This document shows, one piece after another, positions 9,273-18,628 of a stretch of DNA of 64,000 nucleotides (the stretch's first letter is position 1; each line of letters starts with the position of its first letter). A program made the position numbers and the translations under genes. Origin of the DNA: Candidatus Pedobacter colombiensis (lineage in GTDB: Bacteria; Bacteroidota; Bacteroidia; Sphingobacteriales; Sphingobacteriaceae); the NCBI GenBank assembly GCA_029202485.1, contig CP119313.1, positions 3,348,001 through 3,412,000 of the forward strand. The letters are read 5' to 3'. The notes below the pieces were generated by a model. The model did no database searches. It worked only from the letters and a program-made list of their open reading frames with translations, and was not told where the DNA came from.

Positions 9273-12089
9273 ATGGTAAACCGGAATTTATCTCTCAGTC
9301 TTTTTCTTACGCTTCTATTTTGCTTACCCTCCTGCCTGCACATTCATGCCAAATCAGATGCACTCAAAAGGTTCACTGAAAACAAAGGACAGGTCATTGA
9401 TCAAAATGGCAATACCAGAAATGACATTGATTTTAAAATCAATGCAGACCATGGACTCAATTTATTTATTGGCAATGGACAATTGCATTATCAATGGTCG
9501 AAAATAAGTAAGGAGCACCCAGACCATAAGGAACTATACCGGATGGATGTTAAATTACTGGGCAGTAATCCCAATGCCGTAAAAACAACAACAGGCCAAC
9601 TACCTTTTTTTGAGAATTATTATGTAGCCCAAAATCCTGATGTCATTATAGTCAGAGCTTTTGAAAAAATTACCTATCATGAAGTATATCCAAACATCGA
9701 TTGGGTACTTTATTTTCAGAATGGGAAAATGGAACACGACTTCATTATTCGTGAAGGAGGAAAAGTATCGGATATCAAGATCCAATATAAAGGCTGCACC
9801 GATATTAACCTGAACAATGACGGATCGTTAAAAGCGATTACTCCGCTTGGTGAAATTACAGAACATGCGCCAATAGCATACGAAGCATTGGGGAATAAGA
9901 AAGTCGCTTCCTCATTTAGTTTAAATGGCGATATCCTGTCTTTTACAACAGAGAGATATCAAGGCACCTTAATCATTGACCCAATTGTGGATTGGGGTAC
10001 TTATTTTGGCGGTACTGAGTATGATGATTTAAGAGTAGTCAAAGTTGCCAGAGACGGATACATCTATACCGTTGGATCAACTAACAGCACAACCAACATT
10101 GCTACTACAGGGGCTTACCAAACGACCTTTGCAGGCGGCAGTAATTCCGCTGGTTCTGATGCTATATTGTCAAAATTCAATATTTCTGGAAATCTGATCT
10201 GGTCAACCTATTATGGCGGTAGTGGCAACGACCTTGGAAGGAATGTGGCATTTGATACCTCTGGCAATATTTACCTTGCTGGGTTTACCAATAGTACAGA
10301 TGGAATTGCTACTACAGGGGCTTACCAGACGACCAAACTAGGCTCAGCTTCAAGAACTGAAGCTTTTTTGGTAAAACTTGACACATCCGGACAACGAATA
10401 TGGGGAACCTATTTCGGAGGTGCTCAAAATGAGGCAAACACCGCAATGTCACTTTGTGCTGACCATTCCAACCACATCTATTTAACAGGAAATACCAATA
10501 GCACAAGTGGCATAGCTACCCCTGGGGCGTATCAGTCCACACTTGCCGGAGGATCAGATGTATTCCTAGCTCAGTTTTCAACAACGGGTGCTTTAAACTG
10601 GAGCACCTATTATGGCGGGGCAGGAGATGAATTACCGTATTCACTCTCATGTGATACCAGCGGCAATGTTTATGTAAGTGGCTCAACACTTGGAAGCCCG
10701 GCAGGTATCGCCACAGCTGGGAGTTTCCAAAGTACCTATGACGCAGCGATTAACGGTGAAGATGCTTTCCTGGCAAAATTCAATCCATCAGGTCAGCTAC
10801 TTTGGGGGACTTATTATGGGAATACAGGAGTAGATCGTGTCTATAGCTCTGCAACCGACAAAGCAGGCAATATTTATCTCGGTGGTACCTCTTCGAGCAC
10901 CACAGGTATCAGTACGACGGCTGTTCATCAATCAGCATTTGCTGGTGGTAGCGAAGATGCGTTCATTGCAAAATTCAATAGTACTGGTTTGCGTCAATGG
11001 GGCACTTATTATGGTGGGAATGGAAGCGATGGCATTTCAGCATTAAAATTAGGTGCTGATAATGCCCTTTACTTTACAGGATATACCACAAGTAGCAATG
11101 GTATTGCCAATAGTAACGCGATGCAGCCATCATTTGGCGGCATTCAGGATGCATTTGCCGGAAGAATAAATCTTTCTGGTGATACATTACAATGGGCAAG
11201 TTATCTAGGGGGGATTGACGATGACAACGGATTTGGTTTAGATATTGGCGCCAATGGAAATGTTGTTGTTTGTGGAAGAACGGTCAGCGCAACGGGCATT
11301 GCCACTTCCGGAGCCTATCAATCCTCATTTGGTGGTGGTGACGCTGATGGCTTTTTAATAAAGATTAAGGATTGCAATGTTCCGCAAATCGGAGGATTGA
11401 TTTATGGAGACACAACCGTTTGTTCTGGTTCTGACCACCAATATTACGCGACTTCATCAACTGCTGATTCCTATAATTGGGTTGTGCCCAATGGCTGGAC
11501 TGGAAGCAGCTTGGCTGACACCATTGATATAACCTTTAATGGCTACAGCGGAATCTTAAAAGCCGTGGCAATGAATGATTGTTATCATAGCGATACGGTC
11601 AGCCTAAACATTACAGTGAATGCCTTACCTCCTGTTCCGGTAATTACAAGAGTCGGAAATCAAATCACAACGAACCAAACATTTGCAGGCTATCAATGGT
11701 ATCTAAATGGTAATGCAATTACAGGTGCAACCGCTCAAAACTGCACCTTGACTGCAACAGGAATTTATACGGTGGCTGTTTTTAATACCGCCGGCTGTAG
11801 CATTACCTCTGCAAGCTTTGACTATACTGAAACGGGTATTAACCATCCGCTTGTTGAAAATGGAATAAGTATTTATCCAAATCCGGTTAATGATTTCCTA
11901 CACATCCAACTTAAGGTTTCGGCAAAAGCTGTTATCTATGATATTGCAGGTAAGGTATTACGGTCCATCACAATCCCATCTGGTTTGGCTGGTATTGATA
12001 TGCAGCATTATGTCACCGGACTGTACCTCATCAGATTTAGTGATTTGAATGGTAATATGCTTGGCTCTTGTAAAGTCTCCAAACAATAA
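9273..12089 (+). CDS. Type IX-secreted SBBP beta-propeller protein
   Basis: A 938-residue exported protein with a signal peptide at about residues 1-26. Next comes the conserved RFTENKGQV...DIDFKINADHG region (DUF7948), then about seven repeats of 55-65 residues of the SBBP type (WGTYFGG...DGYIYTVGSTNS; WSTYYGG...GNIYLAGFTNS). Further on there is an Ig/PKD-like segment (DTTVCSGSDHQYYATSS) and a C-terminal type A sorting domain with SIYPNPVND and FDYTETG linker. It would cross the outer membrane by the type IX system and be cell-surface attached or released. The gene downstream, 54 bases on, is also type IX cargo. The DNA of the repeats is similar and may recombine. Confidence 0.88.
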   Translation: MVNRNLSLSLFLTLLFCLPSCLHIHAKSDALKRFTENKGQVIDQNGNTRNDIDFKINADHGLNLFIGNGQLHYQWSKISKEHPDHKELYRMDVKLLGSNPNAVKTTTGQLPFFENYYVAQNPDVIIVRAFEKITYHEVYPNIDWVLYFQNGKMEHDFIIREGGKVSDIKIQYKGCTDINLNNDGSLKAITPLGEITEHAPIAYEALGNKKVASSFSLNGDILSFTTERYQGTLIIDPIVDWGTYFGGTEYDDLRVVKVARDGYIYTVGSTNSTTNIATTGAYQTTFAGGSNSAGSDAILSKFNISGNLIWSTYYGGSGNDLGRNVAFDTSGNIYLAGFTNSTDGIATTGAYQTTKLGSASRTEAFLVKLDTSGQRIWGTYFGGAQNEANTAMSLCADHSNHIYLTGNTNSTSGIATPGAYQSTLAGGSDVFLAQFSTTGALNWSTYYGGAGDELPYSLSCDTSGNVYVSGSTLGSPAGIATAGSFQSTYDAAINGEDAFLAKFNPSGQLLWGTYYGNTGVDRVYSSATDKAGNIYLGGTSSSTTGISTTAVHQSAFAGGSEDAFIAKFNSTGLRQWGTYYGGNGSDGISALKLGADNALYFTGYTTSSNGIANSNAMQPSFGGIQDAFAGRINLSGDTLQWASYLGGIDDDNGFGLDIGANGNVVVCGRTVSATGIATSGAYQSSFGGGDADGFLIKIKDCNVPQIGGLIYGDTTVCSGSDHQYYATSSTADSYNWVVPNGWTGSSLADTIDITFNGYSGILKAVAMNDCYHSDTVSLNITVNALPPVPVITRVGNQITTNQTFAGYQWYLNGNAITGATAQNCTLTATGIYTVAVFNTAGCSITSASFDYTETGINHPLVENGISIYPNPVNDFLHIQLKVSAKAVIYDIAGKVLRSITIPSGLAGIDMQHYVTGLYLIRFSDLNGNMLGSCKVSKQ

Positions 12090-12143
12090 ATCAATTGTTT
12101 AACAAGCTTGCCGGAATTCTGGCAACCCAAAAAAAATAATGTC

Positions 12144-14447
12144 ATGAAATGGCTCTCAATTCTATTCGCAATTACTTTTCTCCCTTTGCTTTCACAAGCT
12201 CAGGGAGAAAATAATATCTGGACGTTCGCTAGTTATCCAACAGGGAACAATACAGTTTTAAATTTCAATGCCGGTTCACCTTTTTTTTCTACCATACCAA
12301 GCGCATTTGACCTTATGGGTTATGGCGCTACTGTCTGTTCACCTAATGGTACATTAAGGTTCTATGTCAGGCTTTCCAATTACAATTCTCTTGCTCCGGC
12401 GGTCATGAATATCTACCTACCTAGCGGCATCCCGGTTACAGGTAGCAATTTAACGTGCAGCGTCGATAATGAATGGTGTATGCCAGTAGTCATACCACAT
12501 CCTACAAATCCAGATCAATACTATATTTTCTATGGTTATAATAAAGGATTGCTTTATTCATTGCTTGACATGAGTCTTAACAATGGCAATGGTGGTATCG
12601 TAAACGGACATAAGGATGTTGTGATATCGCCTTATGGAACAGTAGTATCACAGAAAATGACGGCAATAAAAGCCTGTAGTGGCGTTTGGTTGGTCATTCG
12701 TTCCAGGATTGCTAACGAATACTATAGTTTTATAGTTGACAGGAATGGACTACATCCCGAAAAAGTAATATCAACAATTGGGAACTTTAGTCTCCAGGAT
12801 TATAATCAAATCGCCTTTGGCTATTTGAAAGCATCACCCACCGGAAATAATATTGCCATTAGCAACTGGAAAGGGATTGAATTGTATGATTTTGAAAAGT
12901 GCAGTGGTAAGCTAAAGAATGCTAAGGTTTTAGAGATGACTGGCAACAGCGAGATCAATAGCTATACTTTGGCTAACCATGAAAGGTATAACGGTATTTG
13001 CTTTTCTCCCGATGGAACTAAACTATATGCGAGTCAAAACTATAGGAGTCAAAGTATTACTACGGGGCTTTCCGCAGGCAAACTTTTTCAATATGACCTT
13101 TCCTTAGTATCTACCCCGGCAATAATTGCGTCTAAAACATTAATCATTACTAACCCTCCTTCAATGATGGAAAATGGACTCACATGCAGCCTTGTGGCGC
13201 CAAATCCTTTGGGTGAAATTAAACAAGGTAGTGATGGCAAACTTTATGTAGATAATGGAAGTTACACCTGCCTTAATCCATCTAACATACCTGTCGGATT
13301 TAATCCTGGCCCTGCATTCCATGTGATCAGCCTGCCCAATATTTCGGGACTTGCTTGTCAACCTCAACTGAACAATAACATACTCAACGATTATTTGGGC
13401 AATATGGGAGGCTCTTTCTTTGGCTCTGCTCTTGGGGGTACCTCTTTTCTACCGCAAGACATTGTAGTTTCCACCAATACAGTAGATACCATTCAAGGGA
13501 ATGTTTATAATTATACCGTTTGTTTTTCTGATAGCCTTGTTCTTGTTGCTGATACAAATGGTTCATGCCATCAGTGGGACAACTCTTTAAGCGATATAAA
13601 AAGGACAGTTTTTCATACCGGTACTTATCATGTAAGTTATTTTAAAGATTGTAATTATGCGACCGATACTTTTTACGTCAAAATGGTTCATACTCCAACT
13701 GTAGAAACACATGAAAGCTGTCCCGGAATGCACATGGGAATTGCTATAGCCAGCATTGAAACTAATACCTCAACCCTTAATTATATATGGCGTGCCGAAG
13801 ATGGAAGCATCCTCAAATCTTTTACAGGAAATGATGGTGATACCCTAAGAGGACTTGATCCTGGAAATTATTTATTGCAGATTACAACATCCACAGGTTG
13901 TGATACAACAATACACTTTGAAATACTGCCCTTACCTAAACCGGAAGTTATTGCTTCCCCTGCCGATACCATGATCCGTTATGGAGATAGCATTCTGCTT
14001 CATGCCGAGGGTGCATTGCTTTATACCTGGTGGCCGACAAGTAGTTTGGATACGGCATCTAAAGCCGATCCAATTTCAAGACCATTAAAACCAGTGCTCC
14101 TTTACGTTGTTGGTATCAATGAATATGGCTGTATGGATACCACAGAAGTCAACATCAATATTGACTTCACCATGCCGGACTTTGCACCAAATGCTTTTTC
14201 ACCAAATGGAGATGGGATCAATGATGTCTTTAATATCTCCAACATTACCTATCAAAAAGTGGTGCAGTTTAAAGTTTTCAACCGTTATGGGCAAATGATC
14301 TTTTCTACCCTTGATGGTCATAAAGGTTGGAATGGCACTCAAAATGGAAGAGATTGTGACATGGGGAGTTATTATTATCTGATTGAATTAGACTATCCGA
14401 ATGGGCTCCGAAAGCTTTATAAAGGAGATATAAACCTGATTCGTTAA
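12144..14447 (+). CDS. Type IX-secreted protein with gliding-type C-terminal domain
   Basis: About 767 residues. I chose ATG at 12144 because a signal peptide begins there (MKWLSILFAITFLPLLSQAQ); an upstream in-frame ATG at 12108 adds 12 residues that spoil it. The first 420 residues resemble the beta-propeller-like region of Bacteroidota surface proteins that report WD-like blades (FSPDGTKLYASQN). Then come PKD/Ig-like segments and a C-terminal CHU_C-type (type B) sorting domain with FAPNAFSPNGDGINDVF and FNRYGQMIF. Type B proteins are typically handled by SprF/PorP-like partners; none is here. Function is otherwise unknown. Confidence 0.85.
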   Translation: MKWLSILFAITFLPLLSQAQGENNIWTFASYPTGNNTVLNFNAGSPFFSTIPSAFDLMGYGATVCSPNGTLRFYVRLSNYNSLAPAVMNIYLPSGIPVTGSNLTCSVDNEWCMPVVIPHPTNPDQYYIFYGYNKGLLYSLLDMSLNNGNGGIVNGHKDVVISPYGTVVSQKMTAIKACSGVWLVIRSRIANEYYSFIVDRNGLHPEKVISTIGNFSLQDYNQIAFGYLKASPTGNNIAISNWKGIELYDFEKCSGKLKNAKVLEMTGNSEINSYTLANHERYNGICFSPDGTKLYASQNYRSQSITTGLSAGKLFQYDLSLVSTPAIIASKTLIITNPPSMMENGLTCSLVAPNPLGEIKQGSDGKLYVDNGSYTCLNPSNIPVGFNPGPAFHVISLPNISGLACQPQLNNNILNDYLGNMGGSFFGSALGGTSFLPQDIVVSTNTVDTIQGNVYNYTVCFSDSLVLVADTNGSCHQWDNSLSDIKRTVFHTGTYHVSYFKDCNYATDTFYVKMVHTPTVETHESCPGMHMGIAIASIETNTSTLNYIWRAEDGSILKSFTGNDGDTLRGLDPGNYLLQITTSTGCDTTIHFEILPLPKPEVIASPADTMIRYGDSILLHAEGALLYTWWPTSSLDTASKADPISRPLKPVLLYVVGINEYGCMDTTEVNINIDFTMPDFAPNAFSPNGDGINDVFNISNITYQKVVQFKVFNRYGQMIFSTLDGHKGWNGTQNGRDCDMGSYYYLIELDYPNGLRKLYKGDINLIR

Positions 14448-14466
14448 CCAGCTGAACCAGAAATTG

Positions 14467-14496
14467 ACAGGCAGATCCAATTTTGGGTCTGCCTGT
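14467..14496. terminator. Bidirectional terminator between convergent genes
   Basis: A 12-bp stem with one wobble pair (14467-14478 with 14485-14496, loop AATTTT) lies between the stops of two converging genes and is followed by TTTAAATATTT. It can serve the rightward type IX gene and the leftward lipoprotein gene. Confidence 0.65.
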
Positions 14497-14509
14497 TTAA
14501 ATATTTAAT

Positions 14510-15955
14510 CTATGAACAGTAAACTGTGTTTAACGGACACCAGTTACTCCAACTTTGCGTAAAATCTGTACCACCGAAAGCACCACGATAAACAGGATGA
14601 TTAAATGAATTACCTGTGTCCCAACTAAAGTTAGGTGTATCCAGATCTGTATTGGTTCCTAAAGTAAAATTAGAAATAAAACCATTGTCACAGAAAGCAG
14701 AACAGAAGCTGGAATTGTAGTCTAAGTCTGATACACCCACGACTTGATATCCAGATTCTTTACAGGAGGCAACACCCGTTCCTTCAATCCATCTTGCCAT
14801 TGTGGATTCACATCCACCAGTCCATAACGAACTGGTATAAGGTGTTACACCAGAGTTATGGAACGAATTATATGAAAATTCAAGATTATTACTTGCTGTT
14901 TGGCTGATGGTGCTATTCCCATTGATTAGCAGCCCTCTGGAAGTGCTTGTAGCATTCCATGAAGAGAAAACGCTGTTATAAATTTTTCCAGCTCCATTAT
15001 TATTAAATCTGACAGCATATTGGAAATTACTATTGACAGCAGTAGAATTACAATAGTTTGGACCAAGAACAGTTGCATTACTGATTACAGGTTGGGTCAA
15101 TGGTGTATTATTGGTACCTGTAGGATCATTGCTAATATCAAGACCATAAGCGGGGCCAGTTGGCGTTACACCATTGATCATCCGCATGGCTGCAATAAAC
15201 TGTATTTTTCCAGTGTAACCGTAAGATATCGGAAAGTCCGTACGGCCTGCATTCAGGCTGATCATATAGGTTTGTTTTACAGTGCCGCCATAACTACCGA
15301 TACCATCGTATTGCGCATTGCTGATCTGCACATGGTCAATAGCCGTTCCTGTGCCTACTGCATTCAAAAGCAGTGCTGATTTAGAAGCATCATTGGTGTA
15401 GCCTTTTCCTGCAAAATGAATCTGTACATATTGCAGGTTACCTGAGTTATCAGCGCTGATCGATGATCCGCCACTTAAGGTATAACTGCCGCTTAAAGGG
15501 ATATCCAGGCCGGTACTGACATTGGTAGGTGCATTACCTGCAAAAGCAATACCGCCCCAGTCTCCGGCAGCCCTTGCTCCTGCATTCTGATCAGAAGTAA
15601 ACACAATCGGGTTGCTGGAAGTTCCGGTTGCGATCAGCTTCCCTCCTTTTTCAATAACAAGCCAGGCAGTGGTAGCTGATTTGATCCCCTGTAAGACGGT
15701 TCCTGCCGGAATGGTGAGGGTAACGCCACTCGGTATCCTGACAATACCGGAGATTTTATAAACATTGGCAGCCGATAAGGTCTGTGTAGTTAATGTACCA
15801 GATAACGTTACAAAGTTACAGGCTACCAATGCTTTGATTCCGGAGGATTTACTATTTGGTGAATTAAAGCTGCTGTTCTCGCCGGCCTTTTTACAGGCGA
15901 AGAACAAGGCAATAGCCACTATGGCTATTGATGCAAAAGTGATTGTTTTTTTCAT
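14510..15955 (-). CDS. Beta-helix surface lipoprotein
   Basis: A 481-residue lipoprotein. The N-terminus MKKTITFAS...ALFFACKK has a lipobox with Cys at about residue 21. The body opens with NVYKISGIVRIPSGVTLTIPAGTVLQG, typical of right-handed beta-helix proteins of Bacteroidota often found beside TonB-dependent receptors, then DWGGIAFAGNAP and repeated small-residue turns. No catalytic site is evident. It stands alone here, converging on the type IX cargo gene. A role in adhesion or glycan binding is possible but not shown. Confidence 0.75.
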   Translation of the reverse strand: MKKTITFASIAIVAIALFFACKKAGENSSFNSPNSKSSGIKALVACNFVTLSGTLTTQTLSAANVYKISGIVRIPSGVTLTIPAGTVLQGIKSATTAWLVIEKGGKLIATGTSSNPIVFTSDQNAGARAAGDWGGIAFAGNAPTNVSTGLDIPLSGSYTLSGGSSISADNSGNLQYVQIHFAGKGYTNDASKSALLLNAVGTGTAIDHVQISNAQYDGIGSYGGTVKQTYMISLNAGRTDFPISYGYTGKIQFIAAMRMINGVTPTGPAYGLDISNDPTGTNNTPLTQPVISNATVLGPNYCNSTAVNSNFQYAVRFNNNGAGKIYNSVFSSWNATSTSRGLLINGNSTISQTASNNLEFSYNSFHNSGVTPYTSSLWTGGCESTMARWIEGTGVASCKESGYQVVGVSDLDYNSSFCSAFCDNGFISNFTLGTNTDLDTPNFSWDTGNSFNHPVYRGAFGGTDFTQSWSNWCPLNTVYCS

Positions 15956-16412
15956 GATGTTGTTTATGAAGTGATTTATGGGTTGATCTTAAGTCCGTAC
16001 CTTAAGTGGTTCTGGTTTTCCTGAATCCGGACATTTAAGGAGGATGGCTGTGAAGATCAATCGCACGTGGTTCCATGCAATTGATGGTGACGGATAATTG
16101 TTGCATAACTTTTCCATTATTACAGCGGACATGTATTTACCCGGTGCATGGAATAAAGTTCGGCAGTGTTTCAGCGCTTTAAGGAACAATCAGGGCACTA
16201 AAAACCTGAATCCCCCCAATTGGCATATGAGTATCCCCAAATGGCAAATGAATGACACCAATCCAGGAATGAATCCTTTTCTTAGTTTGCAGTTTTATTT
16301 TTGTATATTAGACAGACGAGAGTGTACAACGGAATGGGGTGCGGCTATGCTGCACCTCGTTTAGTTTTAATGCCTTTGCAAAGAAGGTTTCATACTAACC
16401 TGTTTTCATTCA
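15956..16412. other. Intergenic region, no gene seen
   Basis: 457 bases between two leftward genes. Short frames exist on both strands, but none has a convincing start, composition or recognisable motif. It probably holds the promoter of the beta-helix lipoprotein gene. Confidence 0.5.
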
Positions 16413-16775
16413 CTAGCCCCTTAATATTTTCTCCATCTTTTTGCCTTTGGCCAATTCATCAACCAGTTTATCCAGGAAACGAACCTGTTGCGTCAAAGGA
16501 TTTTTGATATCTTCCACCCGGTATCCACAGATTACACCCGTTATGAGCGAGGCATGGGGATTTAGTGCAGCCTGCCTGAAGAAAGTTTCAAAGGTTACTT
16601 TCTTCTTGATAAGGTCTTGGATTTGCGTATTATTAAAGCCGGTCAGCCAGGTGATGATTTGATCTAATTCTTCCTTTGTCCGGCCTTTCTTTTCAATTTT
16701 GGAAAGATATAAAGGATACACAGAGGCAAAGACCATCTTTGCCATACGGTCATCATGTCTAGCGTTATTATCCAT
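16413..16775 (-). CDS. DUF2200 family protein
   Basis: A 120-residue cytoplasmic protein matching the DUF2200 pattern along its whole length: RMAKMVFASVYPLY, KGRTKEELDQIITWLTGF, FETFFRQAALNPHASLITG and LDKLVDELAKGKKMEKILR. The family is widespread in bacteria and of unknown function. The start overlaps the end of the upstream DHFR-like gene by 8 bases, so the two are translationally coupled, a pairing that suggests a shared transcript but not a shared reaction. Confidence 0.9.
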   Translation of the reverse strand: MDNNARHDDRMAKMVFASVYPLYLSKIEKKGRTKEELDQIITWLTGFNNTQIQDLIKKKVTFETFFRQAALNPHASLITGVICGYRVEDIKNPLTQQVRFLDKLVDELAKGKKMEKILRG

Positions 16776-17322
16776 TTTTTTGGTATTGAAGAGCGATTAC
16801 GCCGGATGGGAATTGTTGCGTATGCAGCAGTTGAAAGTCGGTTTTTTCCGGCAGTAGGAAATGATCAAATAAACGTTTGTTTTCTCCTATCAGCACTGGG
16901 TGGACAATGAGATAAAGTTCATCAATCAGGCCAGCTTCCAAAAGGCCCGGAAGCAGACTGGTACCGCTGATCGCGATTTTTTTACCGGATTGTTCTTTTA
17001 ACTCGCGGATCAGGCCTTCAGGATTTTCACGGACAATCCTTGTATTTTCCGCGGCGCTTTTAAGTGTGCGTGAAAGAACAATTTTTTCAATTGGAGTCAT
17101 AACCTCGGCAAAGGCGACATCTTTTGGATCACCGGTTTTATTTTTAGCGATTTCCGGCCAGTAAGGGATCATTAAGTCGTATGTTTTGCGACCGTAAACA
17201 ATCACGCCTGTGTCCTGCATGAGCTGGATGAAATAGTCCATCAGTTCCTTTTTCGGGCTGAAGCTCGTGTGCTCATAACAGCCGTCGATACTGATATTAA
17301 GGGCAAATATGACTTTTCTCAT
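16768..17322 (-). CDS. Dihydrofolate reductase / RibD C-terminal-like protein
   Basis: About 184 residues from ATG at 17322 (an ATG three codons earlier is also possible). It has the family layout: MRKVIFALNISIDGCYE at the start, IVYGRKTYDLMIPYW, KIVLSRTL, IAISGTSLLPGLLEAGLIDELYLIVHPVLIG. This is the NADPH-binding DHFR/RibD-C fold common in small stand-alone proteins; true substrates of these stand-alone members are mostly unknown. It is first in a two-gene unit with DUF2200. Confidence 0.88.
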   Translation of the reverse strand: MRKVIFALNISIDGCYEHTSFSPKKELMDYFIQLMQDTGVIVYGRKTYDLMIPYWPEIAKNKTGDPKDVAFAEVMTPIEKIVLSRTLKSAAENTRIVRENPEGLIRELKEQSGKKIAISGTSLLPGLLEAGLIDELYLIVHPVLIGENKRLFDHFLLPEKTDFQLLHTQQFPSGVIALQYQKNG

Positions 17323-17513
17323 GATATTCAATTCTGTTATATAAAATTAGTTTTTTTTATACAATTCATGTAACCGACATAAAGATTATAATGCTTAATT
17401 ATCGCAAATAAAGTAATCTGGAGAACTAAATCTGCATTGCGTATTCCATGTTCAGAATTGCTATAACTTTGCGCTACTTCCAGTTTTCTTTGCCAAAAGT
17501 GCTGAGAGTAGAG

Positions 17514-17540
17514 GCCCATACTTTGTTATGGGCTTCTTTT
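17514..17540 (+). terminator. Intrinsic terminator-like hairpin without an obvious gene
   Basis: GCCCATA and TATGGGC pair around a 6-base loop and are followed on the plus strand by TTCTTTTATTT. No plus-strand gene ends here: both flanking genes run leftward. It may be the end of a small RNA beginning around 17400, or a relic. Confidence 0.4.
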
Positions 17541-17565
17541 ATTTACGGCCCCAAAAAGCAAAAGT

Positions 17566-17982
17566 TTATTGATCTGTGTTATTCAGGAAGGTATGCATTT
17601 TTGAAACCTCATGACAGCAGCTAACCAATTCGTCAACCCATTTGCATGACGCTGTAATTGAAAACTTTTCCATCTGGCTTAAAATAGAGGTTTCCATATT
17701 TTTGATCACAAACGCCGCATCCGCAAAGCTCCGGACATACCGGCCTAGTTGAAGGAACGAATGTTGTAGGTCCACCCCACTGATGAAGTGGCCAAAAGCC
17801 TCCGGTAATTGTTTAGATACCAGCCCATCAAATCTTTCCGGTAAAGTTTCATCAAGGGGAAGCGTCCGCTTACTACCCATCCATTGCCGGAGAGCAGTTT
17901 CATCAGCTGTGGCCTGCCGGAATGCGGATTGTAAGGTATGGTAAAGGTTTGCTGAGTCCAGCGTAATTTGGTTAGTGGTCAA
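17566..17982 (-). CDS. Hypothetical protein, start uncertain
   Basis: The open frame reaches back to 18114, but its first 44 codons overlap the GNAT gene in another frame and read like shadow sequence. A TTG at 17982, 13 bases after the GNAT stop, gives about 138 residues and suggests translational coupling. The protein is helical with scattered Cys and Trp (ALRQWMGSKRTLPLDETLPERFDG; LGRYVRSFADAAFVIKNME). It is not recognised. A frameshift joining it to another gene cannot be excluded. Confidence 0.45.
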   Translation of the reverse strand: MTTNQITLDSANLYHTLQSAFRQATADETALRQWMGSKRTLPLDETLPERFDGLVSKQLPEAFGHFISGVDLQHSFLQLGRYVRSFADAAFVIKNMETSILSQMEKFSITASCKWVDELVSCCHEVSKMHTFLNNTDQ

Positions 17983-17995
17983 TGTGTCTGTTTTT

Positions 17996-18544
17996 TTAAT
18001 TGAAGCTAATGGTATAAAAATCCTGAAGGCTATCAAAGCTGCCCCTAAAGCCAAACCCGGACCGCAGCAGTACTTTTTGTGCGCCAATGTTGTCGCGGTT
18101 GGTAATAGCTGCAAGCTCCCTGATCCTTTGCTGCTTTACTTTTTCTATAAACAAGGGCAAAACCAAAGACATGACTTGTTTTCTTCCGGCATTTGCTTTC
18201 AGATAAAACTCAATGAAATAAGGATAATGCTCTAGTTGGTAATACTGCATAGCGGTCTCCGGCGGTATGACATCGATCATACCAATGATCTTTTCTGATT
18301 TCCGGTTGCTGATAAAATGAAGGTAGTTTTTGCCGGAGTGGAAGTTGAGTAAACTTCCCTTCAAAAAGGTTTCCGCATCATCTACCGAAGACAGCCGTTT
18401 TTCAGGCAGGAACCGGAGCGTATCTTCATCCGATAAAATACCATAAACCTGCTCAGCCACGCTTTCGATCCCTTTAATCTCCTCCGCCCTGAAGGAATGT
18501 ACCAACAGGTCCGCATGTTCAATATGAATGGGTTCCAGCATCAT
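17996..18544 (-). CDS. GNAT family N-acetyltransferase
   Basis: A 182-residue acetyltransferase of the RimJ/RimL-like group. It shows SEKIIGMIDVIPP (beta strand 4 region), EFYLKANAGRKQVMSLVLPLF in place of the usual acetyl-CoA loop, and the closing ITNRDNIGAQKVLLRSGFGFRG, which is the typical NxxS/A...LxxxGF signature. Substrate unknown. The acetyl-CoA loop is less canonical than usual. An upstream leftward unit would be read through it into the hypothetical gene at 17566. Confidence 0.78.
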   Translation of the reverse strand: MMLEPIHIEHADLLVHSFRAEEIKGIESVAEQVYGILSDEDTLRFLPEKRLSSVDDAETFLKGSLLNFHSGKNYLHFISNRKSEKIIGMIDVIPPETAMQYYQLEHYPYFIEFYLKANAGRKQVMSLVLPLFIEKVKQQRIRELAAITNRDNIGAQKVLLRSGFGFRGSFDSLQDFYTISFN

Positions 18545-18628
18545 ACGCGTAAAAATAATTCAACAGTAATTTTAATAAGCAATCTAGTTTTGAACATCCC
18601 TGTCCAAAATATAAACACATGGCTGTCC

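Noticed and set aside
9990..11370. Repeating DNA suggesting a tandem-repeat array or CRISPR
   Set aside because: The repeats are in-frame SBBP coding repeats of about 60 codons, not short direct repeats with spacers.
16098..16364. 88-codon plus-strand frame in the 16 kb gap
   Set aside because: No recognisable start context or domain, and competing frames overlap it.
17337..17519. 60-codon minus-strand frame in the 17.4 kb gap
   Set aside because: No family resemblance, low-complexity end, and it begins inside a terminator-like hairpin.
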